Positions 9,349 through 17,739 are shown, numbered from the stretch's first letter. The stretch: DNA of 62,776 nt from an uncultured Porphyromonas sp. (GCF_905372525.1 NZ_CAJPPN010000009.1:1-62776); one strand, 5' to 3'. Program-made: numbers and translations. The notes: generated from the letters alone by a model not told the origin.

Positions 9349-9474
9349 GTAGGTTTGCTCGGTGTAGACCTGCCCTCTAGGAGGGGGTGGTATACACGCG
9401 TGTACACTACTGTATACACGTGGGTACACTATAGTATACACACGTGTATACACACTCGTTCTAGGTATATCCTC
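9349..9474 (+). repeat. GTGTACAC palindromic repeat, copy 1
   Basis: One of three dispersed copies in the window; the others are at 27047-27170 (same orientation) and 38066-38175 (inverted). Shared order: AGGTTT, then a CTAGGAGGGG box, then nested palindromes such as GTATACACGCGTGTACAC and GTATACACACGTGTATAC, then GTTCTAGGTATATCCTCC. It lies between gap and dnaX and contains no gene. Confidence 0.8.
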
Positions 9475-9724
9475 CATAGAGTCCCTTCTGAGATCTGAGA
9501 CCGAGGGGTAACGTCTAGGGGTACAGAGCGTAGGCAAAACTCCTCACCCCCAGAGATGTACCTTACTCAAGGGGCTCCGAGGGCGAAGCCTACGGGTAGG
9601 GAGCACGCACCAGCCCGACCTCGTGACTCGGAGACAAAGCCAGAGGTATTACCTTTATGGTAGAATATAGTGTAGGTGTATCACCTGGAGTCGTGTACAC
9701 AAGGCACTCTAAAATCCTTGAAGT

Positions 9725-9764
9725 CGTCCCAGCTCGATCCGTCGAGCTGGGACGCATCGTTTTT
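9725..9764 (+). terminator. Strong rho-independent terminator without an obvious upstream gene
   Basis: A perfect 13-bp stem (9725-9737 with 9742-9754), loop TCCG, is followed by CATCGTTTTT. No coding region ends nearby: gap ended at 9235 and has its own terminator. It may end a small RNA beginning somewhere in 9475-9700, or act as a block upstream of the dnaX promoter. I see nothing else recognisable in 9475-9724. Confidence 0.75.
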
Positions 9765-9815
9765 GCTAGGACATCTCTCGGGTAAGCCCTTATACCTTGG
9801 GTCAGTGAAGATCGC

Positions 9816-9823
9816 TATCTTTG
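9816..9823 (+). promoter_or_regulatory. -7 element of the dnaX promoter
   Basis: TATCTTTG is a perfect TAnnTTTG match, 31 bases before the dnaX start. The nearest upstream TTG (9797-9799) is spaced only 16 bases away. Confidence 0.6.
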
Positions 9824-9854
9824 TACCTATACATATCCTACAGAATAAAGCACT

Positions 9855-11735
9855 ATGGCTGATAACTATATCGTCTCGGCACGTAAGTACCGCCCCGACA
9901 GCTTCCAGAGCATCGTCGGGCAGGGAGCTATGGCCTCGACCCTACGTACGGCTGTCCAGCAGGGGAGACTAGCCCATGCTTACCTCTTCTGTGGCCCCCG
10001 TGGCGTGGGGAAGACCACCGCTGCACGTGTCCTAGCCAAGACGATCAACTGCCTAAATCTAACCCCAGAGGGCGAGGCATGCAACCAGTGCGAGAGCTGC
10101 CGAGCCTTCAACGAAGGACGCTCCTTCAATATATTTGAGCTCGACGCAGCCTCCAACAACTCCGTCGAGGACATCCGCCAGCTCACCGAGCAGGTCACCA
10201 TGCCCCCTGCCCTCGGCAAGTACAAGGTCTATATCATCGACGAGGTGCACATGCTCTCGGTCACGGCCTTCAATGCCTTCCTCAAGACGCTCGAGGAGCC
10301 TCCCTCCTATGCGATCTTTATCCTAGCTACCACCGAGAAGCACAAGATCCTACCCACGATCCTCTCCCGCTGTCAGATCTACGACTTCAAGAGGATCACC
10401 GTCGGGGACATCACTCACCACCTGCAGTACGTCGCCCAGAGCGAGGGGATAGTAGCCGACGAGGCCGCCCTTGGCTTGATCGCCGAGAAGGCTGACGGCG
10501 GGATGCGTGATGCGCTCTCGATGTTTGACCGCATAGCGAGCTTTGCCGGGGGGCAGATCACCTACGAGCATGCCCTAGAGAGCCTCAACGTGCTGGACTA
10601 CTCCTACTTTATCCGCACCTTTGATCATCTGCTCACGGGCGACTATCGCTCTCTACTCCTACTGCTGGATGAGCTCCTGGGCAAGGGCTTCGAGGGACAG
10701 ACGATCCTAGCCGGGCTGGCAGCCTTCGCTCGAGACCTCCTGGTCGTCCAGCACCCGGGGACGAGTGTCCTCCTGGAGAAGCCCGAGCGGGTCACACAGG
10801 CCTACGAAGCCCTGGCCTCCCGCTGTACCCCAGCCCAGCTCTTCGCCGCTATCCGTGCTCTGGTGCAGGCAGACCAGCAGTATCGGCAGGCGACGAATAA
10901 GCGTCTCCTGATCGAGCTGACGCTCCTTGGGCTCGTCAGCACCTTCCACACCGCAGGGGAGCTAGCGACTCCGCCCCCTAGTACCGCCTCGTCCGCACAG
11001 CCCCAGGCTGGAGCCTCGGCGCAGGCTACGCCGAGCACCCAGGCGAGCCCCACCCCTACCCCCACCACAGCTCCTCAGCCTCAGCCAGCGAGCCCTACTC
11101 AGCCGACCTCTGCTCCTAGCCCTCCCTCCGCACCTCAGCCCGTAGCTCAGCCCGCACCTCAGCCCGTAGCGTCTCCACAGCCCGCACCTCAGCCCATCGC
11201 TCAGCCCGTAGCGTCTCCACAGCCCGCACCTCAGCCCGTGACGTCCACGCCCTCGAGCGAACAAGTAGCAGGGGGTAGGCGACAGCTCTTCGGTCGGCGC
11301 CGTACGGGGGCTGGCGAAGCGAGCGAGGCGGGGCAGTCCGAGTCCCCTACCGAGGAGGAGCATGAGCCCTTCACCGAGGAGGAGCTCCAGCGTGCCTATG
11401 TACGCTTCGTGGAGCAGGAGCTAAGCAGTGAGCAGATCATCTGCCGTAATATCCTGCATGCCGAGCTCCCCACCCTGCAGACCGAGGGGCAGGCAGAGCT
11501 CGCCCTACCCCCAGGCAATGCCATCCGCGAGACCGTGGAGGCTGTCCTACCCCAGCTCCAGTCCTTCCTCCGCAGGACGCTACACAATACCCGCCTCGTG
11601 CTTAGCCTCAGGGAGAAGAGCACCGAGGAGCAGTCCCGTCTAGCCCTCACACCCGAGGATCGGCTCAAGAAGCTCATCGAGATCAACCCCGATGTACAGC
11701 AGCTCAAGGAGCAGCTACAGCTACGCCTCTCCTAG
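9855..11735 (+). CDS. dnaX: DNA polymerase III subunit gamma/tau
   Basis: This is the clamp-loader ATPase subunit of the replicative polymerase. The 626-residue product has the N-terminal AAA+ module: Walker A GPRGVGKTT near residue 45, zinc-binding cysteines (CLNLTPEGEACNQCESC), Walker B IIDEVHML near 128 and sensor 1 ILATTEKHKI. Residues about 370-470 form a linker of Ala, Pro, Gln, Ser and Thr with repeated QPAPQPV units, encoded by a DNA tandem repeat at about 11136-11244. The C-terminal domain V-like region (about 495-626) is charged. The next CDS begins within 40 bases. Confidence 0.95.
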   Translation: MADNYIVSARKYRPDSFQSIVGQGAMASTLRTAVQQGRLAHAYLFCGPRGVGKTTAARVLAKTINCLNLTPEGEACNQCESCRAFNEGRSFNIFELDAASNNSVEDIRQLTEQVTMPPALGKYKVYIIDEVHMLSVTAFNAFLKTLEEPPSYAIFILATTEKHKILPTILSRCQIYDFKRITVGDITHHLQYVAQSEGIVADEAALGLIAEKADGGMRDALSMFDRIASFAGGQITYEHALESLNVLDYSYFIRTFDHLLTGDYRSLLLLLDELLGKGFEGQTILAGLAAFARDLLVVQHPGTSVLLEKPERVTQAYEALASRCTPAQLFAAIRALVQADQQYRQATNKRLLIELTLLGLVSTFHTAGELATPPPSTASSAQPQAGASAQATPSTQASPTPTPTTAPQPQPASPTQPTSAPSPPSAPQPVAQPAPQPVASPQPAPQPIAQPVASPQPAPQPVTSTPSSEQVAGGRRQLFGRRRTGAGEASEAGQSESPTEEEHEPFTEEELQRAYVRFVEQELSSEQIICRNILHAELPTLQTEGQAELALPPGNAIRETVEAVLPQLQSFLRRTLHNTRLVLSLREKSTEEQSRLALTPEDRLKKLIEINPDVQQLKEQLQLRLS

Positions 11736-11773
11736 TGCCCCCACGTACGACCTATACATTCATCCCCATCACA

Positions 11774-13816
11774 ATGAAGATCAAGCGACAGATAGCAGCC
11801 CTCATGACGGCTACCACCCTAGCCTCCACCAGCCCCGTGCTGGCCGATGGCCCTGCCCACATGACCCCCGAGACGATGCTCACCCTAGCACGGGTCGGCT
11901 CGGGCGCACTCTCCCCCGACGGGAAGCTCGTCGTCTACAGCGTAGGCTTCCCCAACATCCAGGACAATAAGATCCGTACCGAGTTCTTCACCATCAGCGC
12001 ACAGGGTACCGGCCGCACCCAGATCACCAAGGCGATCCCCGGCCTGAGTTCTCCACGATGGATCCAGCAGGGGCGACGCATCAGCTACCTCTCCAGCGAG
12101 AGTGGAGCCACACAGCTCTGGACCATGCGCCCCGACGGGAGCGACCGCCGACAGGTCACGAATATCGAGGGGGGGATCTCCGACTACCTCTACTCGCCCG
12201 ACGAGAAGCGACTAGCCTACATCAAGGAGATCAAGTTCGGCAAGTCAGCCTCCGACACCTACCCCGACCTCCCCAAGGCTACAGGTCGTGTCATCACCGA
12301 TCTCATGTACAAGCACTGGGACGAATGGGTAGAGACCATCCCCCACATCTTCATCGCCACCGTCGGCGACGCCCCCATCACCTCGGGCAAGGACATCCTA
12401 GAGGGTGAGCCCTACGAAGCCCCCACCAAGCCCTTCGGGGGCTCGGAGGAACTCTCATGGAGCCCCGACGGCAATACCCTCGCCTACTCCTCCCGCAAGA
12501 AGGTCGGCCTAGACTATGCCCTCTCCACCAATACCGACATCTACCTCTACAACGTCATCGCTGGCTCTACGATAAATGCCACCGAGGGGAACGGAGGCTA
12601 CGACACCCATCCTCGCTTCTCTCCAGACGGGCGCAAGCTCAGCTGGATCAGCATGGAGCGTGACGGCTACGAAGCCGACCTCAAGCGTCTCTTCGTCATG
12701 GAGCTCGGGAAGAAGACCTACCTCACCGAGGGCTTCGAGTACGACGTCGATGAGACCGTCTGGGCTCCCGACAGCAAGTCCATCTACTTCCTCTGCACCA
12801 AGCACGCCGAGACCCAGCTCTGGCAGGTACCTCTAGGGACGAAGAAGATCCGTCAGATCACCACAGGACAGCACGACTACACCTCCATTGACTTCACCGC
12901 TGGCAAGCTCCTAGCTGGACGACAGAGCATGATCGTCCCCAAGGATCTCTACCTCGTCGACCCCAAGACGGGTGTAGCCCAGGCCATCACCGCAGAGAAC
13001 AAGTCCACCCTCGACCAGCTCGCCCCTATCACCGTGGAGAAGCGTTGGCTCAAGACCACCAGCGGGGAGGATATGCTCACCTGGGTCGTCCTACCCCCAC
13101 ACTTCGACAAGACGAAGAAGTACCCCGCCGTGCTCTTCTGTCAGGGCGGTCCTCAGAGCCCCGTCAGCCAATTCTTCTCCTACCGATGGAATATGCGTCT
13201 CATGGCAGAGCAGGGCTACATCGTCATCGCACCTAATCGCCACGGCGTACCCAGCTTCGGCAAGGCATGGAACGAGCAGATCAGTGGCGACTACTCAGGG
13301 CAAAACATCCAGGACTACCTTACGGCCGTAGATGAGCTCAAGAAGGAGCCCTATATCGACGCTGACCGCCTCGGCTGTGTCGGTGCTAGCTATGGGGGCT
13401 ACTCCGTATTCTACCTCGCTGGGGTGCATCAGAAGCGGTTCAAGGCCTTCATCGCTCACGCTGGGATCTTCAACCTCGAGATGCAATACATGACCACCGA
13501 GGAGATGTGGTTCGCTAACTGGGATATGGGCGGTGCTCCCTGGGACAAGGATAACAAGGTCGCTCAGCGTACCTTCGCCAACTCCCCCCACCGCCTGGTA
13601 GCCAACTGGGATACACCCATCCTCGTGATCCACGGGGAGCGTGACTACCGTATTCTAGCTGGGCAGGGCATGGCCGCCTTCAATGCAGCCAAGCTCCGTG
13701 GCATCCCCGCCGAGCTCCTCATCTACCCCGATGAGAACCACTGGATCCTACGTCCACAGAATGCCTTGCTCTGGCAACGCACCTTCTTCGGCTGGCTAGA
13801 CAAGTACCTCAAGTAG
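11774..13816 (+). CDS. S9 family peptidase, dipeptidyl peptidase 5-like
   Basis: This is a secreted prolyl-oligopeptidase-family exopeptidase. In Porphyromonas, DPP5 frees dipeptides from oligopeptides in the periplasm for amino-acid fermentation. Counted from ATG 11774 the product is 680 residues with a signal peptide (MKIKRQIAALMTATTLAST), an N-terminal beta-propeller with WD40/TolB-like SPDG repeats, and an alpha/beta-hydrolase domain. The triad is visible: S539 in GASYGGYS, D624 in HGERDYR and H656 in DENHW. I prefer this start to an in-frame one 39 bases upstream because only this one puts the signal peptide at the N terminus. Assignment to DPP5 within S9 is by overall resemblance. Confidence 0.88.
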   Translation: MKIKRQIAALMTATTLASTSPVLADGPAHMTPETMLTLARVGSGALSPDGKLVVYSVGFPNIQDNKIRTEFFTISAQGTGRTQITKAIPGLSSPRWIQQGRRISYLSSESGATQLWTMRPDGSDRRQVTNIEGGISDYLYSPDEKRLAYIKEIKFGKSASDTYPDLPKATGRVITDLMYKHWDEWVETIPHIFIATVGDAPITSGKDILEGEPYEAPTKPFGGSEELSWSPDGNTLAYSSRKKVGLDYALSTNTDIYLYNVIAGSTINATEGNGGYDTHPRFSPDGRKLSWISMERDGYEADLKRLFVMELGKKTYLTEGFEYDVDETVWAPDSKSIYFLCTKHAETQLWQVPLGTKKIRQITTGQHDYTSIDFTAGKLLAGRQSMIVPKDLYLVDPKTGVAQAITAENKSTLDQLAPITVEKRWLKTTSGEDMLTWVVLPPHFDKTKKYPAVLFCQGGPQSPVSQFFSYRWNMRLMAEQGYIVIAPNRHGVPSFGKAWNEQISGDYSGQNIQDYLTAVDELKKEPYIDADRLGCVGASYGGYSVFYLAGVHQKRFKAFIAHAGIFNLEMQYMTTEEMWFANWDMGGAPWDKDNKVAQRTFANSPHRLVANWDTPILVIHGERDYRILAGQGMAAFNAAKLRGIPAELLIYPDENHWILRPQNALLWQRTFFGWLDKYLK

Positions 13817-13839
13817 CCTACCGCCGACTCCATAATACG

Positions 13840-13882
13840 AGCGAGCCCCCGACGACCATACGTAGGTCATCGGGGGCTCGCT
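13840..13882. terminator. Bidirectional terminator between the peptidase gene and oxyR
   Basis: A stem of about 18 bp with one mismatch (13840-13857 with 13864-13881) and a 6-base loop lies between two convergent genes. Confidence 0.8.
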
Positions 13883-13902
13883 CTGTCTATGGGTGAGGGC
13901 GC

Positions 13903-14829
13903 TCACACGAGGTCTTGCCCAGGCTGTAGGTGTAGCATCCGCTTCGGCACGGACGAGGTGATGGCGATTCTCATAGCCTCGATGAGGGCGGTGCGCACGT
14001 ACTCCCGATGGGTCACGAGATTGACCCCACGTGTCGGGCGTGGGAGCGCAAAGGGGCGTACGAGCTCTCGGTGCCGTGCCTCCAGCTGCTCCACGGCTAG
14101 CTCTGGGATAAAGGTCACCCCATTGCCCTGCTCCACGAAGTGCATGAAGGTCTCCAGACTCCCCCTACTATAGCTGTGGGGATGGTGAGGATCGAAGCGC
14201 AGGTGACAGAACTTCACCAGCTGATCTCGGAAGCAATGCCCCTCGTCCAGCAGCCATAGGTGCTTCTTCCCCACATCCGACGTACGGATATGCTCCTCGG
14301 CGAAGAGATCCGAGCCCCGTGGGACGTAGCCCATGAACTCCTCGTAGTACAATGGATGGTCTACGAGATAGTCCACCTCTGCCCGAGAGGCCACGATAGC
14401 CATCTGGATTGAGCCCAGGCGAAGAGCCTCCAGACACTCGCTCGTCTTGAGCTCGACGAAGGTGATACGAAGGTGCGGGAGATCCTTCTCCAGCCTCGGT
14501 AGGACTTGGGGTAGGAGGTATGGGGCGATGGTGGGCAAGATCCCCAGCGAGATAGAGCCCGAGAGGCTCTCCTCCTCCTCACGTACGAGCTCTCGGATCT
14601 GCTCAGACTGGATGAGGATACGTGTTGCTTGGTCGAGGATACGTCGCCCGACGTCGGTCGGGATGATCGGTTGGTGGCTTCGGTCAAAGATCTTTACCCC
14701 GAGCTCCTCCTCCAGCTTCTGGATCATCGTGCTCAGGGTAGGCTGGGTGACGTTGCAGTAGTCGGCGGCTTTGCCGAAGTGGCGGAAGCGATCTAGGGCC
14801 TGGATATATTCTAGTTGCTGTAGGTTCAT
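13903..14829 (-). CDS. oxyR: Hydrogen-peroxide-sensing regulator OxyR (LysR family)
   Basis: This transcription factor switches on peroxide-defence genes after disulfide formation. The 308-residue product has the LysR winged helix-turn-helix (residues 1-60, AADYCNVTQPTLSTMIQKLE) and an effector domain with GHCFRDQLVKFCHL, which places the redox cysteines at 199 and 208, the same numbers as in E. coli OxyR. That makes oxyR far more likely than a generic LysR call. It is a single minus-strand gene, with a TATATTTG promoter element 25 bases upstream and then a long tandem array at 14890-15215. Confidence 0.95.
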   Translation of the reverse strand: MNLQQLEYIQALDRFRHFGKAADYCNVTQPTLSTMIQKLEEELGVKIFDRSHQPIIPTDVGRRILDQATRILIQSEQIRELVREEEESLSGSISLGILPTIAPYLLPQVLPRLEKDLPHLRITFVELKTSECLEALRLGSIQMAIVASRAEVDYLVDHPLYYEEFMGYVPRGSDLFAEEHIRTSDVGKKHLWLLDEGHCFRDQLVKFCHLRFDPHHPHSYSRGSLETFMHFVEQGNGVTFIPELAVEQLEARHRELVRPFALPRPTRGVNLVTHREYVRTALIEAMRIAITSSVPKRMLHLQPGQDLV

Positions 14830-14853
14830 GCCTGTCCATCTATTCGTTCCCTA

Positions 14854-14861
14854 CAAATATA
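14854..14861 (-). promoter_or_regulatory. -7 element of the oxyR promoter
   Basis: The minus strand reads TATATTTG (14861-14854), a perfect TAnnTTTG, 25 bases before the oxyR start. No TTG lies at the expected distance. Confidence 0.6.
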
Positions 14862-14889
14862 GCGAACCAAGGTCAAACGAGCGTACTCC

Positions 14890-15215
14890 CTCTCCCAAAG
14901 GTATCAGCCCGCACCCACTCAAACATTCGCCCATATCCCCCATAGGTATCTGCCCGCTCCTCATCCAAGGTATCAGATCGCCCTCCCTCCCAAGCATCAG
15001 CCCACACCTCTCACAAGCATCCGCCCACACCCACTCAAACATTTGCCCACATCCCCCATAGGTATCTGTCCGCCCTCTCAAAGATATTAGCTCACACCCC
15101 ATTCAAGCATCCGCCCACATCCCCCCAAAGGTATCTGTCCGCCCTATCAAAGGCATCTACTCACCCCCCACAAAAGGTATCTGCTACCTCGCCCAAAGAC
15201 ATCTATCTACCCCCT
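14890..15215. repeat. Degenerate tandem array of about 14 units of 21-26 bases
   Basis: Units follow the pattern CAAAGGTATCTGCCCGC plus a C/T-rich tail, with variants such as CAAGCATCCGCCCACA and CATAGGTATCTGTCC. On the minus strand several units contain the -7 promoter motif TAnnTTTG: exact matches are at 14896-14903, 15079-15086 and 15126-15133. The array begins about 30 bases upstream of the oxyR -7 element. Spacing and sequence are too irregular for a CRISPR array. Confidence 0.8.
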
Positions 15216-15339
15216 CCCACACAGAGGCGATGGTGAGAGGGAGCTACAATAGCGCATCCTACTCTACCACAAACCGATACACGAACCTCCCAATTGCGCC
15301 ACACCATCCTCCCCGCACCAGCTAAAAGTGCTCTAGTAA

Positions 15340-15452
15340 AGAACGCCCTTGCGCTCTAGTAAAGAACGCATGAACGCTCTTACCGAGAGCGCAAGGGCGT
15401 TCATACCGAGAGCGTGAGAGCGTTCTCGGTATGAACGTTTTCTCCCTCTAGG
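15340..15452 (+). repeat. ACCGAGA inverted-repeat element, copy 1
   Basis: This is a nest of inverted repeats: AACGCCCTTGCGCTCT pairs with AGAGCGCAAGGGCGTT, TACCGAGAGCG occurs twice, and TCTCGGTA follows in inverse. A second copy in the same orientation is at 38585-38704; both end with CTCGGTA-GA-CGTTT followed by CCCTCTAG. No gene is in it. The surrounding 15216-15649 also lacks a gene. Confidence 0.7.
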
Positions 15453-15649
15453 AGCACCTGACGCAGAGCAAGTTACAGAGCGCCCCGAGAGCAATGGGCA
15501 GAGGCTCATCCCAGTAGTGTTATTGGGGGGCTATTCGGAGGATAAGTAGGAGTGTATTCTCCACTAGAAAGTAGAACACTTCAGGGGAGGCTTTTAAGTA
15601 GAAAAAACTCTCATGTGTCGGATGACAACTGAATTGCTTTCGGGGACAT

Positions 15650-15680
15650 TGATCATTAAACAATAGTTGTTATACATTTG
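15650..15680 (+). promoter_or_regulatory. Promoter for the 15.7-16.5 kb secreted-protein pair
   Basis: TTG (15650-15652), exactly 20 bases, TACATTTG (15673-15680). This is a strong -33/-7 match at the start of an AT-richer stretch. Confidence 0.7.
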
Positions 15681-15740
15681 CAGGCGAAATGCATCTATTA
15701 TTGCATCCAATGCAGGAGAAGATGCATATCAATCGAGAGT

Positions 15741-15952
15741 ATGAACAAACTAAAAAAACGGATGTATCTGAAATCAAAACGAACCAGATGGACATGGGGA
15801 TGGATCACCATCCTCGGGGTAGGATGCATATCCTCGTGCCAAAATGAACTCGACCTTACCTCTCCATCGGGGGACTCTTGTCGGTGGAGATTTCTTTGCC
15901 ATCGCCCATAACCACAGCCGGGAAGGCTATAATCTCTCATGCTAACCGATAA
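15741..15952 (+). pseudogene. Small lipoprotein-like ORF, apparently frameshifted
   Basis: From ATG 15741 the frame gives a basic N terminus, a hydrophobic stretch (WGWITILGVGCISSC) that could be a lipobox, then QNELDLTSPSG, before stopping at 15911. If one more G were present in the G-run at 15869-15873 the frame would continue as LLSVEISLPSPITT and end at TAA 15950-15952, one base before the next ATG (15954). That exact fit to the next gene suggests an original two-gene unit. Either the gene is broken by a one-base deletion, the run is phase-variable, or the base is a sequencing error. No family recognised. Confidence 0.4.
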
Positions 15953-15953
15953 T

Positions 15954-16541
15954 ATGATAAAGAAAGTACTGATGCTAGCCTTGGGGCTTCTCTGCGGACT
16001 TGGCTCCATGACCGCACAGGTGCGCACGCATTCCCTAGGTGTAGAGCTCGGCTCGCATAATGTCCTCCTTTACGAGCTGACGCTAGCTCGCCACTTTTCT
16101 GTAGTTTCTCGGACTGGCCTTGTTGTTGGAGCGGGATTTAGTGCAAAGAGGGATGTGAACGGCAAGCAATTCACCTTCGGTGGACTAATTCCCTTCGTGG
16201 ACATTGAGCCACGCTGGCACTTCTCTCGAGATTCATCAAGTGGCCTATATCACACAGGTGGCTATCTGAGCCTACGCTTCGATGGCGAGTGGGATCGAGC
16301 GACACTCTTTGGACACAAGTATGCCATGGGGGATGATCGCCCGCAGTATACACTGGCCTTTGGACCCTACTTTGGCTGGACGTTTGGGGTAACGGACAAT
16401 AGCTACCTACGTCTGGCTACGGGGCTGAACTTCTTCCGTACAAAGGTTGCATACTATAGTGGAGGGCATTACTGGAGGACGACCAATACCGAGAGTGCAA
16501 TCAGCGTCGGGCTCGAGATGGTCTATGGCATTCGCTTCTAG
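15954..16541 (+). CDS. Predicted outer-membrane beta-barrel protein
   Basis: The 195-residue product starts with a signal peptide (MIKKVLMLALGLLCGLGSMTAQ) and continues with alternating hydrophobic/polar strands rich in Gly, Tyr and Phe, ending VGLEMVYGIRF, as in small barrels with a C-terminal Phe. I prefer ATG 15954 to an in-frame ATG 15 bases upstream because it starts the signal peptide directly. No specific family is recognised; topology suggests an 8-stranded barrel. A terminator follows 35 bases after the stop. The sequence is AT-richer than the housekeeping genes around it. Confidence 0.7.
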   Translation: MIKKVLMLALGLLCGLGSMTAQVRTHSLGVELGSHNVLLYELTLARHFSVVSRTGLVVGAGFSAKRDVNGKQFTFGGLIPFVDIEPRWHFSRDSSSGLYHTGGYLSLRFDGEWDRATLFGHKYAMGDDRPQYTLAFGPYFGWTFGVTDNSYLRLATGLNFFRTKVAYYSGGHYWRTTNTESAISVGLEMVYGIRF

Positions 16542-16575
16542 CAGATCGGTCTAGGATGGCCCTCGTATATATGGG

Positions 16576-16621
16576 GTGGGGTGGTATCCGAAGGTTCGGA
16601 TACCACCCCACTTAACTTTTT
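16576..16621 (+). terminator. Terminator after the 15954-16541 barrel gene
   Basis: A perfect 17-bp inverted repeat (16576-16592 with 16595-16611) is followed by TTAACTTTTTC. Confidence 0.85.
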
Positions 16622-16687
16622 CGGGGGCATACGCTGGCACGTGAGATAGAGACCTTTCTTATACCTGCGAGCATGGACGAAAATCTC

Positions 16688-16695
16688 TACCTTTG
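16688..16695 (+). promoter_or_regulatory. -7 element upstream of the 16769 gene
   Basis: TACCTTTG lies 73 bases before the gene. The surrounding block (about 16672-16730) has a diverged copy at 19955-20016. Confidence 0.55.
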
Positions 16696-16768
16696 CCCAC
16701 GACATTAGGACGGACTTAGGCTTGTAGCACACACTACCAGCGAGGCTCCTTGACTATACAGATAGATA

Positions 16769-17296
16769 ATGAAAACCTATACCCTAGCCCTCTTGGGATT
16801 GTTCTTGATGAGCTACTCGACCCTCCGTGCACAGACCCAACCCGAGAGCCAGGTTAGGAGCACAGATACGATCAACATCGTTGTAAGAAGAAACGGGAAG
16901 TTCGTGGCAAGGGCTGATAAAAACTTCCTTATGCATACTTCCCCTATTGCGAAACGGTCTCCCATCGATAGTTGTCTCTATTCATTTCTCATTGAGGAGA
17001 CACAAAAACTTAAACTCTTCGACCTAGATAACGTATCTAAAACCATACTTTATGAACTATACTTGGCAGACACAGCTGTGTACCGGGAGCTAACACCTTG
17101 GGATATGAAACGGATAAAGCCATCCTCCATATCCAAGTTGGTCAAAGGAATACTTGAGCATAGTCGCGGGTATCTCATTATTCTCAGCGGCTACTACCCC
17201 AACGTCCGTCTGATCCTCCAGCAACGCAATGGGATGCGCTATCGTGAATACAAGATCATCAAGTGGGACGTCGCTGAGCTCCCCCTCATCCTATAG
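16769..17296 (+). CDS. Secreted protein of unknown function
   Basis: The 175-residue product has a signal peptide (MKTYTLALLGLFLMSYSTLRAQ) with a likely cut after RAQ, then a mixed polar domain containing Leu/Lys-rich amphipathic stretches. No family is recognised. Codon use is AT-rich in the middle (cttatgcatacttcccct). The last 61 bases of the gene plus 24 bases beyond the stop are repeated at 19784-19867, so it is linked to a duplication event. No terminator is evident directly after it. Confidence 0.65.
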   Translation: MKTYTLALLGLFLMSYSTLRAQTQPESQVRSTDTINIVVRRNGKFVARADKNFLMHTSPIAKRSPIDSCLYSFLIEETQKLKLFDLDNVSKTILYELYLADTAVYRELTPWDMKRIKPSSISKLVKGILEHSRGYLIILSGYYPNVRLILQQRNGMRYREYKIIKWDVAELPLIL

Positions 17297-17320
17297 TACA
17301 CTCCTCTCTGCTCCTTGCCC
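17236..17320 (+). repeat. Direct repeat A, copy 1 (3' end of the 16769 gene)
   Basis: These 85 bases match 19784-19867 with three substitutions and one missing base. They cover the last 20 codons, the stop and 24 bases downstream. The two copies lie about 2.55 kb apart and bracket an RNA candidate, two lipoprotein genes and a barrel gene. Confidence 0.85.
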
Positions 17321-17703
17321 GTCTCCTACCGCCATAAGTGAGGCTACACAGGACAGAGCAAGGTGATCGCGGCTGATACGATTTACTTCCACTGGAGGAT
17401 CATGTCCTCCCAGTAGCCCATGACCGTAGAGCAACCTAGCTAAGTAGGACCTAGGTCGAGTAAGCTGATAGTGGGCTGTCCCCTCCACCCAGAGGGAGTA
17501 CTCTTTCGTAGCCCTTTGGGCATATATCATCGAGCCCTAAGAGGCTCTAGTGATGAACACTCACACGCTCTTAGGCAGAGGATTTTCGTCCGCTCGTAGC
17601 GCTTGATACAGGACGGTATCAAGGAGGCACAGTTAGCCCAAGAGACACGACCAGGGCGGATAAGGGTGGTATGTATCGAGTGAAGTGGTGAGAAGGGGCT
17701 CTT

Positions 17704-17734
17704 TTGCCCCACAAGGCGAAATACCTTATCTTTG
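17704..17734 (+). promoter_or_regulatory. Strong promoter for the structured RNA / lipoprotein operon
   Basis: TTG (17704-17706, within TTTTG), exactly 20 bases, TATCTTTG (17727-17734). This is one of the best matches to the Bacteroidota consensus in the window. Transcription would begin near 17740. The stretch 17321-17703 upstream holds no convincing gene. Confidence 0.75.
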
Positions 17735-17739
17735 CCGAG

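Noticed and set aside
10962..11363. 133-codon minus-strand frame opposite the dnaX linker
   Set aside because: Arg/Gly/Leu-rich low complexity is the antisense image of the Pro/Gln/Ala repeat in dnaX; no independent signal.
13903..14829. Generic LysR regulator such as CysB or MetR
   Set aside because: Cysteines at 199 and 208 in the GHCFRDQ..FC context are diagnostic for OxyR.
14890..15215. Possible CRISPR array
   Set aside because: Units are degenerate throughout, 21-26 bases long, and there are no conserved repeats with unique spacers of constant length; no cas genes are nearby.
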